Below, piece after piece: positions 1 through 10,687 of a stretch of 64,000 nucleotides of DNA. The notes under the pieces were generated by a model. It searched no databases and was not told the DNA's origin. It worked only from the letters and a program-made list of their open reading frames with translations. The stretch comes from Salvia splendens. Its lineage: Eukaryota; Streptophyta; Magnoliopsida; Lamiales; Lamiaceae. The DNA lies in the NCBI RefSeq assembly GCF_004379255.2, contig NC_056039.1, forward strand, positions 28,781,883 through 28,845,882, in the 5' to 3' direction. The first letter of the stretch is position 1, and each line of letters begins with the position of its first letter. Position numbers and translations under genes: made by a program.

Positions 1-153
1 GGGACGTCCTACTGGACGTCCGCCCGCCCGTCGCGCCGACGTCCTCACGGGACGTCCGTATCCGACCCTAAACGCCACAATGGCGGACGTCCCGGTCGCC
101 CGTCGCGACGTCCGACCGGATGTCCGACCGGACGTCCGCCATTGGAGATGCTC
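1..153. mobile_element. PIF/Harbinger element, right end (cut by window edge)
   Basis: A GC-rich block ends in a terminus of the form CCATTGGAGATGCTC, followed by TTA at 154-156. This is the same kind of terminus and 3-bp target site as the complete Harbinger elements later in the window. The block is packed with the palindrome GGACGTCC and variants, in contrast to the AT-rich DNA that follows. The left end and any ORF lie outside the window. The family call rests on the terminus and on similarity of layout, not on coding sequence. Confidence 0.6.
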
Positions 154-202
154 TTAGTCCATTAAATTCTGCCACATTTTAACCCGGCACGAATTTTAAG
201 AA

Positions 203-1232
203 GAGTAATGCTAAATAGTCATATTATGGCCAGCCATAAACTTAAAATATTAATAAAAGTTGTACATTTATTGCTGATTCACTTTAATTTATTTCACCTA
301 GAAAACTACAATTTGTTTTTGACTATATTATCCTTGAACACTAACACTAGTAAATAACAAAGAGAAATGTAATCCTCTTTTCAATTCTTTTATGTTGATT
401 TCGTAGAACTTTTTATACTTTTATTTATTATTTTTGTATTATTATTTAAATTATGTATGAAATTAGTTTTAACAAAAGAAAATTTCTTGTTAAACCATAA
501 TGCAAATCTGCATTCACAATATACGTACCTAATTAATTCTCCGTAAACTGACCAAGTATATAATAGTAATTTTCAGATTTGCATGCATACAAGAATTGAG
601 AATTCAATTCATCCATTCGCAATTCTTTTCATTAGTTAAGAAAGAACTCACAATGCGTTACATAAATTAAGGTCTCGGTTAATTGATCAAGTAATAAAAA
701 ACTTATACAACCTTGAATTCCATAAATGCGTGCACACAATTTTGGTATGAATTCTTTTACCAAAGCCAAAGTTATTAAACTTTTGCAAAACCATCATCAA
801 CCAAAGTCTCATCGATCAATTACTCAATATATTCAATGATCAATATATTCATTATGAAGCTATGTTACTATATATTTCAATGATTAATAACAAATATTTA
901 TTGTTATAAATAGATTCAATCAAATTTTCAGTTTCTCAATCGTATATTTAATAGTAACTGTTATACACGCTATATTTAAATAAATAATACATCATATATA
1001 AAAATTATTGGTAAAAATAAAAAAAATAAAAACTGAAAGAGCTTGAAAACAAAAGAAATATAAATAATAGAGTGTGGAATTGAAATTTACTAATGCAATT
1101 AAGTAAAAGGGTAATAGTGTAAACAATGTTTGAGCATTAAATAAGGTAATTAAATGATTTCTATTCACAGTATTTATATTTACTTAAATGTCATTTTATG
1201 GCCGGCCATAATATGACCACATAGCATTTCCT
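203..1232. mobile_element. MULE-type MITE with 9-bp target duplication
   Basis: The element is flanked by a perfect 9-bp direct repeat TTTTAAGAA (194-202 and 1233-1241). Its inverted ends of about 36 bp contain a TTATGGCCRGCCATAA-like core, at about 225-240 on the left and 1195-1212 on the right. A 9-bp duplication with long inverted ends is the mark of Mutator-like elements. The interior is AT-rich with no convincing ORF, so it is non-autonomous. A relative with the same ends lies at 23841-25330. It lies upstream of, or in an intron of, the broken thioesterase gene. Confidence 0.8.
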
Positions 1233-1241
1233 TTTTAAGAA

Positions 1242-1548
1242 ATATAATGTAACATGAGTTGAGAAAATTTGGTTGAAAATGAGTACTCCTACTTTTATAT
1301 ATTAGTTTTATGATAAAATATGAGTTGGAATGAGTTAGTGGAGAAAATAGTAAATGGAAAAATGTGATAAAATTTAAGCGATGGATAAAGTATTTATTAA
1401 TGCACTAGTAATTACAGATTTTTAGTTATTTAAGATCAGAATTCATAAAACTACAAATAAAAAAATTAATCTTATATATCTGGATGCAATTAAATTACTT
1501 CCTTTGATGCATCTTTTACCATATGTTTATATTAATCTTTTCTTGTAG
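1242..1548. other. AT-rich non-coding stretch before the first recognisable thioesterase exon
   Basis: No ORF is seen. The part at about 1282-1395 resembles the interior of the Stowaway copies in the window (compare 40110-40200) and may be a Stowaway remnant without clear ends. The last bases form a good splice acceptor (pyrimidine-rich tract then TAG at 1546-1548). Confidence 0.4.
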
Positions 1549-1757
1549 ATGGTTCCGTGATATCTTCATGGTTTGACATTCACGAAATACCAGTGACAGT
1601 TGTGAGTTCTGCCCCTACTTATTCTGTTTAATTTTATGCTTACGTATTTTCTTTCATTGTATATTCAAGTTGTATTTAGACTGAACCTAACGAGCTGTTC
1701 TTTATGCACATCAATGCAACTTTATTTCAACTTTTGACCAACATACTTGGAAGTTGG

Positions 1758-2090
1758 TGATAGGGTCCTCGATCTAGCAAATCTCGTCGAAGATATCTCC
1801 AATATTTTAGCGTATCTTTTATTTTAGTTAGTTGTCTTTATTTATTTCCCATATCTTTTGTAATCTTTTATTTTAATTATGTTTCTTGATTAGCAAGACA
1901 TGTGTTAGGGTTTAGAATTCTATATAATAGAATTCTATCGTAATTCAAATCATTGAGAAATAAAGTTAAAACTTATTCTCATTCTCGGTTCTGGCGGAAA
2001 TCGCCCCCTAGCACCTCAACTAGGGTTTATCTTCCTTTTATTCTCGTTTCAAACGTGCGTGCTCAATCCCGATAGAACAAGGTTCTATCA
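1758..2090 (+). repeat. 5' LTR of the gag-only element
   Basis: 333 bp, TG...CA ended, nearly identical to 3740-4071. It begins with GATAGGGTCCTCGATC and ends with a short inverted terminal repeat around TGATAG/CTATCA. Confidence 0.92.
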
Positions 2091-2228
2091 ATTGGTGCTT
2101 CCATTGTTTACTCTTTCTCCATCACATTCTCAAAATCCCAAGCCAATACTTTCTCTTTTTTCTATACAAAATCCCACGCACCATCTCGCTTTTCTCCCTT
2201 TTGAGCTTTCAACTTCTGTATCGTTCAA

Positions 2229-3014
2229 ATGACTATCAGCCTACCTGTTAAGGATTCGTCTGACGACGTGCATGAGTTTATCCTGCAAGAACTCGGCAGC
2301 ATGAAGAGGCAGTTGAGCGAGGCCATCGATCGCGAGCGTTTATTGTTCGGCGTTGTTGCACCTCATTTCTCTGGCGAAAATCCCGTTGAGTGGATCTATG
2401 GTATTGAGAGGTATTTCAATTTATCCTTAACTCCAGAATCAGATCGTCTAGAACTGGTACCTCTATTAATAGATTCTCCGGCGTCCGAATGGCTCTATTT
2501 ATTTCAAAAGAACAACCCAGAGGCATCTTGGCAAGAGTTTTTGTTGGCCCTTCGTCATCACTTTGATCCAGATCTCGATAAGAATGATGTAGACCGAAAG
2601 GATGCCTTAAAGCTAGCCCCACAGTTCGATGCGTCACATGCCGAGCCACACACTAAACGGCCCCCTTACTCCAAGGACGGTGCCGTAGCTGGCATGCCGA
2701 TCAGCTCCGCCCATGTTAATGTGTTGTCACCAGTGGTTGTTCTACCATCAGCATCATTGCTAGCCACCAGTTCCAGCGTGGAGGTCCAGCCCGAGCCACC
2801 TGCCACCCTTTATGACAGCAAGGGAATGAAGTTGCCGGACAGCCCGACTACTGCACAACACGGTCATTCCTTGCTCACGTATTGTGAAGATACTGAGTGG
2901 AGCAGTGCTTCTCGTCAATTGGTTGCCGAAACTGAGCCAGCTGCTATCATTGCTATGGAGGAAATAAAGGACGTTGATTCCGATAATGGCGGTGGATTGC
3001 AGGGTGTGGCATGA
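2229..3014 (+). CDS. Retrotransposon gag-like protein (gag-only element)
   Basis: 261 residues. The segment at about residues 45-120 has the layout of the plant retrotransposon gag domain: FSGENPVEWIYGIERYF, then a LIDSPASEWLYLF stretch, then WQEFLLALRHHFDPD. No CCHC zinc knuckle follows. The downstream half is Pro/Ser-rich and not recognisable. The frame stops at 3014, while related sequence seems to continue in other frames to about 3156 and then from 3153, so the original ORF may have been longer and frameshifted. It would supply capsid-like protein at most; enzymes would have to come from another element. Confidence 0.7.
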   Translation: MTISLPVKDSSDDVHEFILQELGSMKRQLSEAIDRERLLFGVVAPHFSGENPVEWIYGIERYFNLSLTPESDRLELVPLLIDSPASEWLYLFQKNNPEASWQEFLLALRHHFDPDLDKNDVDRKDALKLAPQFDASHAEPHTKRPPYSKDGAVAGMPISSAHVNVLSPVVVLPSASLLATSSSVEVQPEPPATLYDSKGMKLPDSPTTAQHGHSLLTYCEDTEWSSASRQLVAETEPAAIIAMEEIKDVDSDNGGGLQGVA

Positions 3015-3152
3015 CCTATTCGAGGGTTTTCCGGTGATGCAGCGGGCCTCCTTGATCCATACTACAATGGCCGTAGCATTCCGCGACAAGAAGGGCTCCC
3101 AAACCACGCCGTACCTAATAGTCTCCGAATTTTTGTTCACTCACCCAACGTT

Positions 3153-3739
3153 GTGAACGAGAATCTTGCCATTATAAATTCTTCTCGGGTGGAGATATTT
3201 CTGCATTGGCTCTCCAAGATAGATGATGGTGTATTGGATCTTTATTATAAAGGGTTTAAAGAGCCGGCTACTAGTTGTACTTTGTCTAAGTTACAACGGG
3301 ATGAGAAAGCCTCTACCATTGTTGCTAGAAATTCTGAGGGACGTGAGGGAAAGGTCCCTACTAGTGCTGCCGAACACTCATCTAAGGTTGTGAATGCATT
3401 CTTTGAGGATCATGCTGTTGAATCACCGGGCACGGATGTTAAGCCCATGTGCTTGACAGATGCTTTCCTTGAGAAGAACTTGGTGTCGCTGGCGATGGAG
3501 TTCTTCATGGAGAGTTTGATGTTTCTGGAGGAGCGGGTATCGTCGCCTTTCTTTCCTGCTTCAACATTCGCTACGACTCGTACGAGACTGGGGCATGAAA
3601 CTCTTTGCTTTGGTGCGATGAAAGGAGTTCGTATTTTTTACCCTGGAGATTTTGAGAGTATTTCCACCTTGGACGAGACACTCGTGTTCTTAATTCATGA
3701 CCCACTTGAGGGCAAGGTTGTTGTCAACGGCGGGAGAGT
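3153..3739 (+). pseudogene. Degenerate internal reading frame of the gag-only element
   Basis: A 218-codon open frame (3153-3809) runs through the element's 3' interior into its 3' LTR. Its last residues (RVLDLANLVEDISNI) are simply the translated LTR. I recognise no domain. It is in the same frame as the gag ORF but separated from it by stops. It is best read as leftover retroelement sequence rather than a host gene. Confidence 0.5.
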
Positions 3740-4071
3740 TGATAGGGTCCTCGATCTAGCAAATCTCGTCGAAGATATCTCCAATATTTTAGCGTATCTT
3801 TTATTTTAGTTAGTTGTCTTTATTTATTTCCATATCTTTTGTAATCTTTTATTTTAATTATGTTTCTTGATTAGCAAAACATGTGTTAGGGTTTAGAATT
3901 CTATATAATAGAATTCTATCGTAATTAAAATCATTGAGAAATAAAGTTAAAACTTATTCTCATTCTCGGTTCTGGCGGAAATCGCCCCCTAGCACTTCAA
4001 CTAGGGTTTATCTTCCTTTTATTCTCGTTTCAAACGTGCGTGCTCAATCCCGATAGAACAAGGTTCTATCA
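3740..4071 (+). repeat. 3' LTR of the gag-only element
   Basis: 332 bp. Compared with 1758-2090 it lacks one C in a short C run and has about three substitutions, or about 1% divergence. Confidence 0.92.
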
Positions 4072-4556
4072 GTTGGGCCTCTAAGTGACTAGGCTTCTAT
4101 AACTTATGTATATTCAATGAAATGTGTTAAGTGTCTACATGAAACATTACAATTTTTTAATGTCTTTGATCTGTGAAAACTTTTTTCATATCTAAACCTG
4201 GGAGTTGCTGTTTCTGCTTGTGTACACTCACTGTCACCAGCCACATAGTGAGCTCGATAATTGCTCGGAAGTGAAATTTACACAGTACTTGTTTATAGCC
4301 AAGTGACCAGTTATCATTATTCTGTATTTATCTGATGTGGGTTAAGATCGCATAACAGGATTCCCCTCAAGATGAAGGTGACGTGCTGAAGTGATAGGAT
4401 TTTGTATCCTATCGAAGTAGCAATAGAGCACTAGAACGATTATGAAGAACAGAACGAAAATAAACGCTTCCCTAGTGGAGGTTCTAGGGTTTAGAACAAG
4501 AATGAGAATAGAAGTATCGGTAGAATTCCCTCATGCTTGATTCGACTATTCGACTC

Positions 4557-4753
4557 TGTTAAAGTATCGGTAGAATCGATATATTATTTCTGAATGAATT
4601 TACATTATACACATAGCGTCAATATATAGGGCTAAGGACTCATCTATATGGTAAACCTAATTAACATAATTACATTGATTCCAAATCTCCTATACTTGGT
4701 AAAGATTGATTCTCGTATATCTTTTCCCTGATTTGGTGCAATCTTCTCCAACA
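4557..4753 (-). repeat. 3' LTR of the Copia element
   Basis: 197 bp, identical to 9331-9527; begins TGTTAAAGTATCGG and ends TTCTCCAACA on the plus strand. Confidence 0.95.
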
Positions 4754-4765
4754 CTCCCCCTCAAG

Positions 4766-7700
4766 TTAAGCGACGGGGTTACCGATGCTCAACTTGCACA
4801 ATACTTCCCGAAATAGTTTCGAGTTCACTGCCTTTGTAAGGATGTCCGCCAACTGATCTTCGGACTTGACAAATGGCATCTCCACTATCTTTGCTTAAAT
4901 GTTCTCCTTTATGAAGTGTCTGTCAACTTCAACATGTTTGGTTCGATCATGCTGAACCGGGTTCTCAGAAATGCTGATGGCTGCCTTGTTATAGCAAAAC
5001 AATTTGCAGGTCTTCGATGAGTCCAGGCCCAATTCTTTCATAATCCTCCTTAGCCATAGTAGTTCGGTCAATCCACTTTTGATTCCGCGAAACTCTGCCT
5101 CCGCGCTAGAGAGTGCTACCACCTTCTGTTTCTTACTTCTCCATGTCACAAGATTACCTCCAATAAAGGTGAAGTATCCTGCGGTTGACTTCCTATCATT
5201 CGGATTTCCTGCCCAATCCGCATCAGTAAAGCCATGTATCTCCAAGTTCCCGTGCTTTTCAAACAGAAGTCCATGATCTGCCGTCCCCTTTAAGTATCGG
5301 ACGATTCTTAATGCTGCATCCCAGTGCTCTTCTTGTGGTGCATGCATAAACTGACTTACAACTCCCACAGCATAAGCAATATCTGGCCTAGTGTGTGATA
5401 GATAAATCAATTTTCCAACCAACCTCTGATATCTCCCCCTGTCGGCAAGTCTTGCGTTTTCCTTCATTTGTAACCCATGATTTTGGACCATTGGAGTGTC
5501 CGCGGGTTTACAGTCCACCATTCCCACTTCTGCCAATAGGTCGAGGACGTACTTTCTCTGATTTATGAAGATCCCCTTCTTCGATCTTAGCACTTCTATC
5601 CCCAGGAAGTATTTAAGGAGTCCTAGATCCTTCATCTCGAATTCATTGAACAAGTTCTTCCTTAGCTCGATCATATCTTCTGTATCATCTCCAGTGATAA
5701 TCATGTCATCTACATATATGATTAGACACGTAATTTTACCTCCTTTCTTCTTAATGAACAATGTGTGATCGGAATTACTCTGCTTATATCCATACTTCAT
5801 CATCACCTCCGTGAATCTCCCGAACCATGCCCTTGGAGACTGCTTGAGCCCGTATAATGTCTTTTTCAGTTGGCACACCTCTCCATCTTGGAACTCACTA
5901 GCAAAGCCTGGTGGGGGTTCCATGAAGACTGGTTTTGGTAGCTCCCCGTGCAAGAAGGCATTAGTCACGTCGAACTGGTGAAGTGGCCAATCCTTGTTGG
6001 CGGCGATTGAGAACAAGACCCTCACAGTATTAATTTTCGCCACAGGTGAAAATGTTTCATCATAATCGATTCCATAGGTTTGAGTGTACCCTTTAGCCAC
6101 AAGTCTGGCCTTGTATCTTTCCACCGTGCCATCCGGTCTATGTTTTATAGTGAACACCCATCTGCACTCGACTGTCCTTACTCCTTCAGGCAACTTGCCT
6201 TTCACCCATGTATTGTTCCTTATTAGTGCCCTCATTTCAATAAGCATAGCATCCCTCCAATGTTTATGTTTCATTGCTTCCTCTGCCGATTGTGGAATTT
6301 CTTCTTCCTCATACAGTGCGGCTTCGAAAGCTCGTGCCATTTTAGCCAAATTCCCTTGCACAAAATTTGCTACTCCATAACGGCTCTTCTTCCCAATCTT
6401 CTCAGGGGAATATCTCTTTGGTGGTATTCTTCTTGTAGTCCGATGAGGGAGAACATACCCTCCAGTATCACTGTCAATCGTATTATCTTCTTCGGGGAAA
6501 TCTGGACTCAAGGGGTTAGGAGAAACTGTATTCTCACTAGGATCGGGTTCAGGAATTACCTCGGATATCATCGAAGGAGGATCCGGGGACGGCGGATGAG
6601 ATGACTCTTGTGGTGAGACTTGCTCGGCGGCAATAACAACTGGTTCTGTTGGATCCTCAATCGAAGAGTTTGGAAGTGGCACAACCCAACTTAGATAGTC
6701 TGGTGAACTACCTGGATCACTCTCCCCCTGACTACTAAGGTGGGCGTGGTAAAAGAATTCGGTTTCTAGGAAGTTACAGTTCATGGTAGTAATGACCTTT
6801 TTGGTGAGAGGGTCAAAACATCGGTATCCATTCTGGTTTATCCCATACCCGACAAAGGCACATTTTGTTGCACAAGGTGATAGTTTGGTTCTCTCGTGTT
6901 TCGGGATATGGACATAAACGGTGCACCCAAAGACTTTAGGTGAAAGGTTTAGGTGTTGGGGAATTTTGGTCATTTTGGAGAGGGTATCGAGCGGGGTTTT
7001 TTTGTTGAGGATTTTGGTAGGGAGACGGTTCATGAGATAGACAGAGGTGGCTATAGCTTCAGGCCAGAAATGTTTGGGTACCTTGGATTCGATCATGGGA
7101 GCCCGGGTGATTTCAAGGATAACTCTGTTCTTTCTCTCGGCTACCCCATTTTGTTCGGGTGTGTAGGCACAGGATGTTTGATGGATCATTCCCTTATCCT
7201 TACAAAATTGGGCCATCGAATTGTTAACAAACTCCCTCCCATTATCGGACCTAAGGGTTTTGATAGTGGTGTGAAACTGGGTTTGGATCATATTATAGAA
7301 TAAGACAAATTTTTCCACAACTTCAGATTTATGTTTCAAAAAGTATATATCCAAGTCATTCTAGTGCAATCATCCACGAATAGCACAAAATATCGAAAAC
7401 TGCCCCCACCAACAATTGGTGCAGGGCCCCACACATCAGCATGTATTAAGGAAAAAATAGAATTCATACTGGTCTTGGTAAGCTTAAAAGACTGTCTATG
7501 GCTCTTGGCCAAAACACATGTTTCACATGAAAAATCGGTAGGAATAGAAATGTTTGGAAAAAGAAGTTTAAAGTAACCAGGAGAGGGGTGCCCTAGTCTT
7601 CGGTGCCACAGCCAAATTTCTTGTTTCGTGGTTCCGTGAGCCAGCATCGCATTGCCATGTTGAGCTATCTCATCCACGTAGTAAAGTCCTTGTTTCTCAG

Positions 7701-8932
7701 TGCCACGCCCAAGAATCCTCCTCGTCTGAATATCCTGTAATATACAGAAAGTGGGGTGCATCAGAAGTGTACAATTCAAGTCTCTAGTCACATGACTTAT
7801 GGACATCAATCTCTGAGATAGCGTAGGAACATGTAGACAATTTGACAAACATAGAGTAGGAGATATATTGATAGTTCCCCGACCCAACAACAGTAATCAA
7901 CTCCCCATTTGCAGTTCTAATAAATGTATCAGCAATTTCACCATAGCTACTAAAATCATTTCTATCCGGGGTCATAGTATCTGTGGCTCCACAGTCAAAA
8001 ATCCAACCCTTATTGCTCGTTCTATCATTATTATAAACATGAAATGCAGCGGAAATAGTTTCTAACGGTGCAAAGGGGTTGTTTGACACAAAACTGTAAA
8101 TATTTGGGCTTTTTTGAGAATTTTCCATATTCTGGGGCCGTGTTTGATAACCCATAGGATCTGGGGGTCTAAATGAAATATCATGGGGTCCAATTTGTAA
8201 TAAACATTTCTTCTTGGGGTCAAAAGTAGAGTAGGGAAAAATACAAGGGTTTGGTTTTAAACCAAACCCTTTACCTTCATAGACGGCGCCGCTCGTCTTC
8301 CTCAGCTCCTCCGCCCTCTCGGTGAAATTGCCGACTCTACGAACGCCGTCGCCGCCGGTCGAAGCTCCAGCCGACGATTTCCCTTGGCCAGTCGCCGTTT
8401 CCCTATTTCCGGTACCAATTCGAGCGGGATGCCCCTTCTCATCTACGCTGACCGCCAGCTTTGCTTGAGCTCTCTCATTCTGTTTCTCCTCCCACCACTT
8501 CGGATATCCGATTAGAAGGAAGCATTCCCCCCGGGAGTGTCTCGGTTTCCCGCAATGAGAACAGATTAGCCGGGATTTGTCTGGCCTGCTTCCCGGTCGG
8601 TGAGAGGTCGTGGTGGGTCGTGGTGGTCCGCGCGAGTTAGGGCGTTGGCTCTGGGCAGGGAGGCCGTGCCCAATTCCTCCTCCTGTCGACGAATCGGCTG
8701 CTCTGCCGTCGTCGTCTCCGGTGGGTGGGGGGGCTGTGTTGATACTCCTCCGGGCAGCCTCCCTCTTTACCCAACCGTAGGCCTCTCGGCCTCCTATCTT
8801 GACTTTCGTCAATCTGGACCAGATCGGGTAGTCCTTTTTGTTCAGTTTGAACGTGACAGTAACGTTCTTGTTGTTCCTTAACTTTGTTGGTGTTTCCAGA
8901 TCCGTTTTTGTATCCTTCTCGGTGTCTGACAT
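4766..8932 (-). pseudogene. Copia gag-pol polyprotein, frameshifted
   Basis: Read on the minus strand from ATG at 8932. A short gag remnant is followed by a CCHC knuckle (CSHCGKPRHSRGEC), the protease motif DCGATD and the integrase zinc region (HRRLGH...CETC). The integrase core follows (DVWGPA, then SDNGREF, then EQNGVAERKNR). The reverse transcriptase has RWVFTIKHRPDG and YVDDMII, and RNase H has FTDADWAG and SSAEAEF. Order PR-IN-RT-RH is Copia. Defects: the gag core is missing, with KVKIGG fused directly to REAYGWVKREAARR; frameshifts lie near 7860 and 7345; an in-frame TAA at 4895-4897 lies 43 codons before the natural stop at 4766; and a usual RNase H Asp is Tyr (CYNKAAI instead of the common CDNKAAI). 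It cannot make its own full polyprotein. Confidence 0.9.
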
Positions 8933-9330
8933 CGTTTCTGATGTAGGGTTCGATTTCTGTGGTTGATTTGGCTATGAGGTCGAGAATTTGGTATATTGTG
9001 GCTATGATGATATTGTTCTGAGCCAAGATCATGAGACTTATATACTAGTTTCAGTTTTCTCTTGACACCGATGTGGGACAGTTATATGTTATATTTTTAG
9101 TTTCAATTGCCAACACCCTCCCTCAAACCCTTCAAGGTGAACCTTGGAGGGGTTGGACTTTTTCTAATCGATTGGACAATCAGCCCAATTTTTTTCGATC
9201 GGTTGGACCACTTGGCCCAAATTTTTAAGTCCAGATATACTGGTGGGTCAGTCATTTTTTCGGTTTCGGCCCAGATATACTGCTGGGTCAGTTAAATTTG
9301 ACCCACAGTCGGCGACCCGCTCTGATACCA

Positions 9331-9527
9331 TGTTAAAGTATCGGTAGAATCGATATATTATTTCTGAATGAATTTACATTATACACATAGCGTCAATATA
9401 TAGGGCTAAGGACTCATCTATATGGTAAACCTAATTAACATAATTACATTGATTCCAAATCTCCTATACTTGGTAAAGATTGATTCTCGTATATCTTTTC
9501 CCTGATTTGGTGCAATCTTCTCCAACA
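9331..9527 (-). repeat. 5' LTR of the Copia element
   Basis: 197 bp, identical to 4557-4753. The adjoining primer-binding site is at 9320-9330. Confidence 0.95.
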
Positions 9528-10687
9528 GACTCGGGAAAGAATCAAGAAAAAAACCAAAGAAGATTTGACTTAATCTAATCTATAACTCAAAGAATATCTT
9601 GCAATTAAAGCAAGATATTAAAAGATATCCAAATGATATTAAAAAGATTACAAAATGTATTATAAAGATAAGCTCTATCTTGAGCGATAGTTTTGATGGT
9701 TCGGCGACGGTAGGGGTGACAGAGGCAGCCCATGATCGGGTGAGCTGATGATGTCCGAACCCCTATCATGAAGGCAGTTAAAAAAATCCATGGCATGATA
9801 GACAAAGAGATAGCAGCAGGCACCAATCCTAATAATGTCTTCATATGTGGGTTCAGTCAAGGAGGTGTGTCTGTCTGCTCTCTCAAACTCTATCTATTGT
9901 AAATGAAGTGATATCTATTTTTGTTTAATCCTCAGGATAATTTAAGAAATATAATCTTTTAGGTGCTCTAACATTGGCAAGCATTCCAAAAACTCTTGGT
10001 GGCGGTGCAACGGTCCCATTTAACTCTTCAATTTTACAAAGAGTTAAAGAAGATGCAAAGAAGGTTATTTCCACCTCTCCTAACCGGCATTTCGCATCTT
10101 ATTTGTTAGACCTCCCTGCTCTTAGTCATGTTTATAATTTTAAAACCTTGAAATGCAACTTATTTCAGACTAACAACAACTCTGAAACGGTTACGAATGT
10201 AATTAAGTCATGTGCGGATCTATTATTGCGTGCTGAATTATTTGTTCACAAACATTGACACACTGTCTTGTTAACTGCCATGTCATTAATATACCTGGTT
10301 GTATGTATTTCAATGTTATTTTGATATAAAGAATCCATCATCTAAATGAGAAAATGCATACAGACGCGTATCCTGTGGTCCCATGGCATGGCTGATACAA
10401 CTGTAATATTCGAAGTTGGACAAGCTGGTCCTCCCTTTCTCGAAAGAGATGGCGTAAGCTGTGAATTAAAGTAAAGGTATTACCATTCTCGCGCATCCTC
10501 CCAGTTGCATTATCATCATTCTTCTTGTTTCTACTTGCAATCATATGAACAAAAGCATATTCTATCTGAGTAATAAAGATTTGATTGGTCGTATTTGCTT
10601 CAGGCCTACCCTGCTCGCTCTCGGTCACTCCTTAAACTCCATAATCTGGAATCTTGGATCAAATCCCGTCTCCACAGTTCGTCCTGA

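Larger units (their letters stand above)
1753..4076 (+). mobile_element. Gag-only LTR retrotransposon, complete with 5-bp TSD
   Basis: A non-autonomous LTR element lies in an intron of the thioesterase pseudogene. The LTRs (1758-2090 and 3740-4071) start TGATAGGG and end TTCTATCA, and are flanked by the 5-bp duplication GTTGG (1753-1757 and 4072-4076). Directly after the 5' LTR is a primer-site-like TTGGTGCTTCCATTG. A purine-rich tract (about 3729-3739) precedes the 3' LTR. The 1.65-kb interior encodes a gag-like protein and a degenerate second reading frame but no protease, reverse transcriptase or integrase. The LTRs differ at only about three bases and one indel, so the insertion is recent. 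Confidence 0.92.
4552..9532 (-). mobile_element. Ty1/Copia retrotransposon with identical LTRs, coding-defective
   Basis: A complete element on the minus strand. The LTRs (9331-9527 as 5' LTR, 4557-4753 as 3' LTR) are 197 bp, TG...CA ended and identical as far as I can read. The 5-bp duplication GACTC flanks both sides (4552-4556 and 9528-9532). Next to the 5' LTR is the reverse complement of TGGTATCAGAG (9320-9330), the initiator-methionine tRNA primer site. Next to the 3' LTR is a polypurine tract (complement of CTCCCCCTC, 4754-4762). Identical LTRs mean a very recent insertion, yet the gag-pol frame is badly damaged. Confidence 0.95.
4387..9773 (-). mobile_element. Solo LTR in a thioesterase exon, split by a Copia element
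   Basis: Two segments, 4392-4556 and 9533-9768, join into a roughly 401-bp LTR that starts TGATAGGA and ends CCCTATCA. It is bounded by the 5-bp duplication TGAAG (4387-4391 and 9769-9773). Removing it and one TSD restores an open thioesterase frame (VLK|AVKK). Its left half resembles the reverse complement of the gag-only element's LTR (CTAGGGTTT/GAGAATGAGAATA-type blocks), so it is probably an older, oppositely oriented relative reduced to a solo LTR. Confidence 0.85.
1549..10687 (+). pseudogene. SOBER1-like acyl-protein thioesterase/carboxylesterase, broken by LTR insertions
   Basis: Five separated exons match the plant SOBER1/acyl-protein thioesterase family of alpha/beta hydrolases. Exon a, 1549-1601, encodes GSVISSWFDIHEIPVTV. 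Exon b, 4359-4391 continued at 9774-9864, encodes DSPQDEGDVLK then AVKKIHGMIDKE and the nucleophile elbow GFSQG. Exon c, 9963-10063, encodes GALTLAS and PKTLGGGA. Exon d, from 10364, encodes ILWSHGMADTTV with the catalytic Asp. Exon e, 10604-10687, holds the remnant of the LGHS His motif. Exons with the N-terminal HGLGD motif are not seen. Damage is extensive: a solo LTR plus Copia in exon b, in-frame losses of about 9 and 12 bp in exon c, a degenerate donor after exon d, and about 4 extra bases in exon e that shift the frame. Family assignment is from motif order. Loss of function is inferred. Confidence 0.85.

Noticed and set aside
3153..3809. 218-codon ORF as a host gene
   Set aside because: It lies wholly inside the gag-only LTR element and ends as translated LTR.
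8637..9032. 131-codon ORF upstream of Copia gag
   Set aside because: Mostly an alternative frame of the gag remnant; the rest is the untranslated leader.
9974..10258. 94-codon ORF as a small gene
   Set aside because: Its first third is a decayed thioesterase exon; the rest reads into the following intron (donor GTTATT at 10064).
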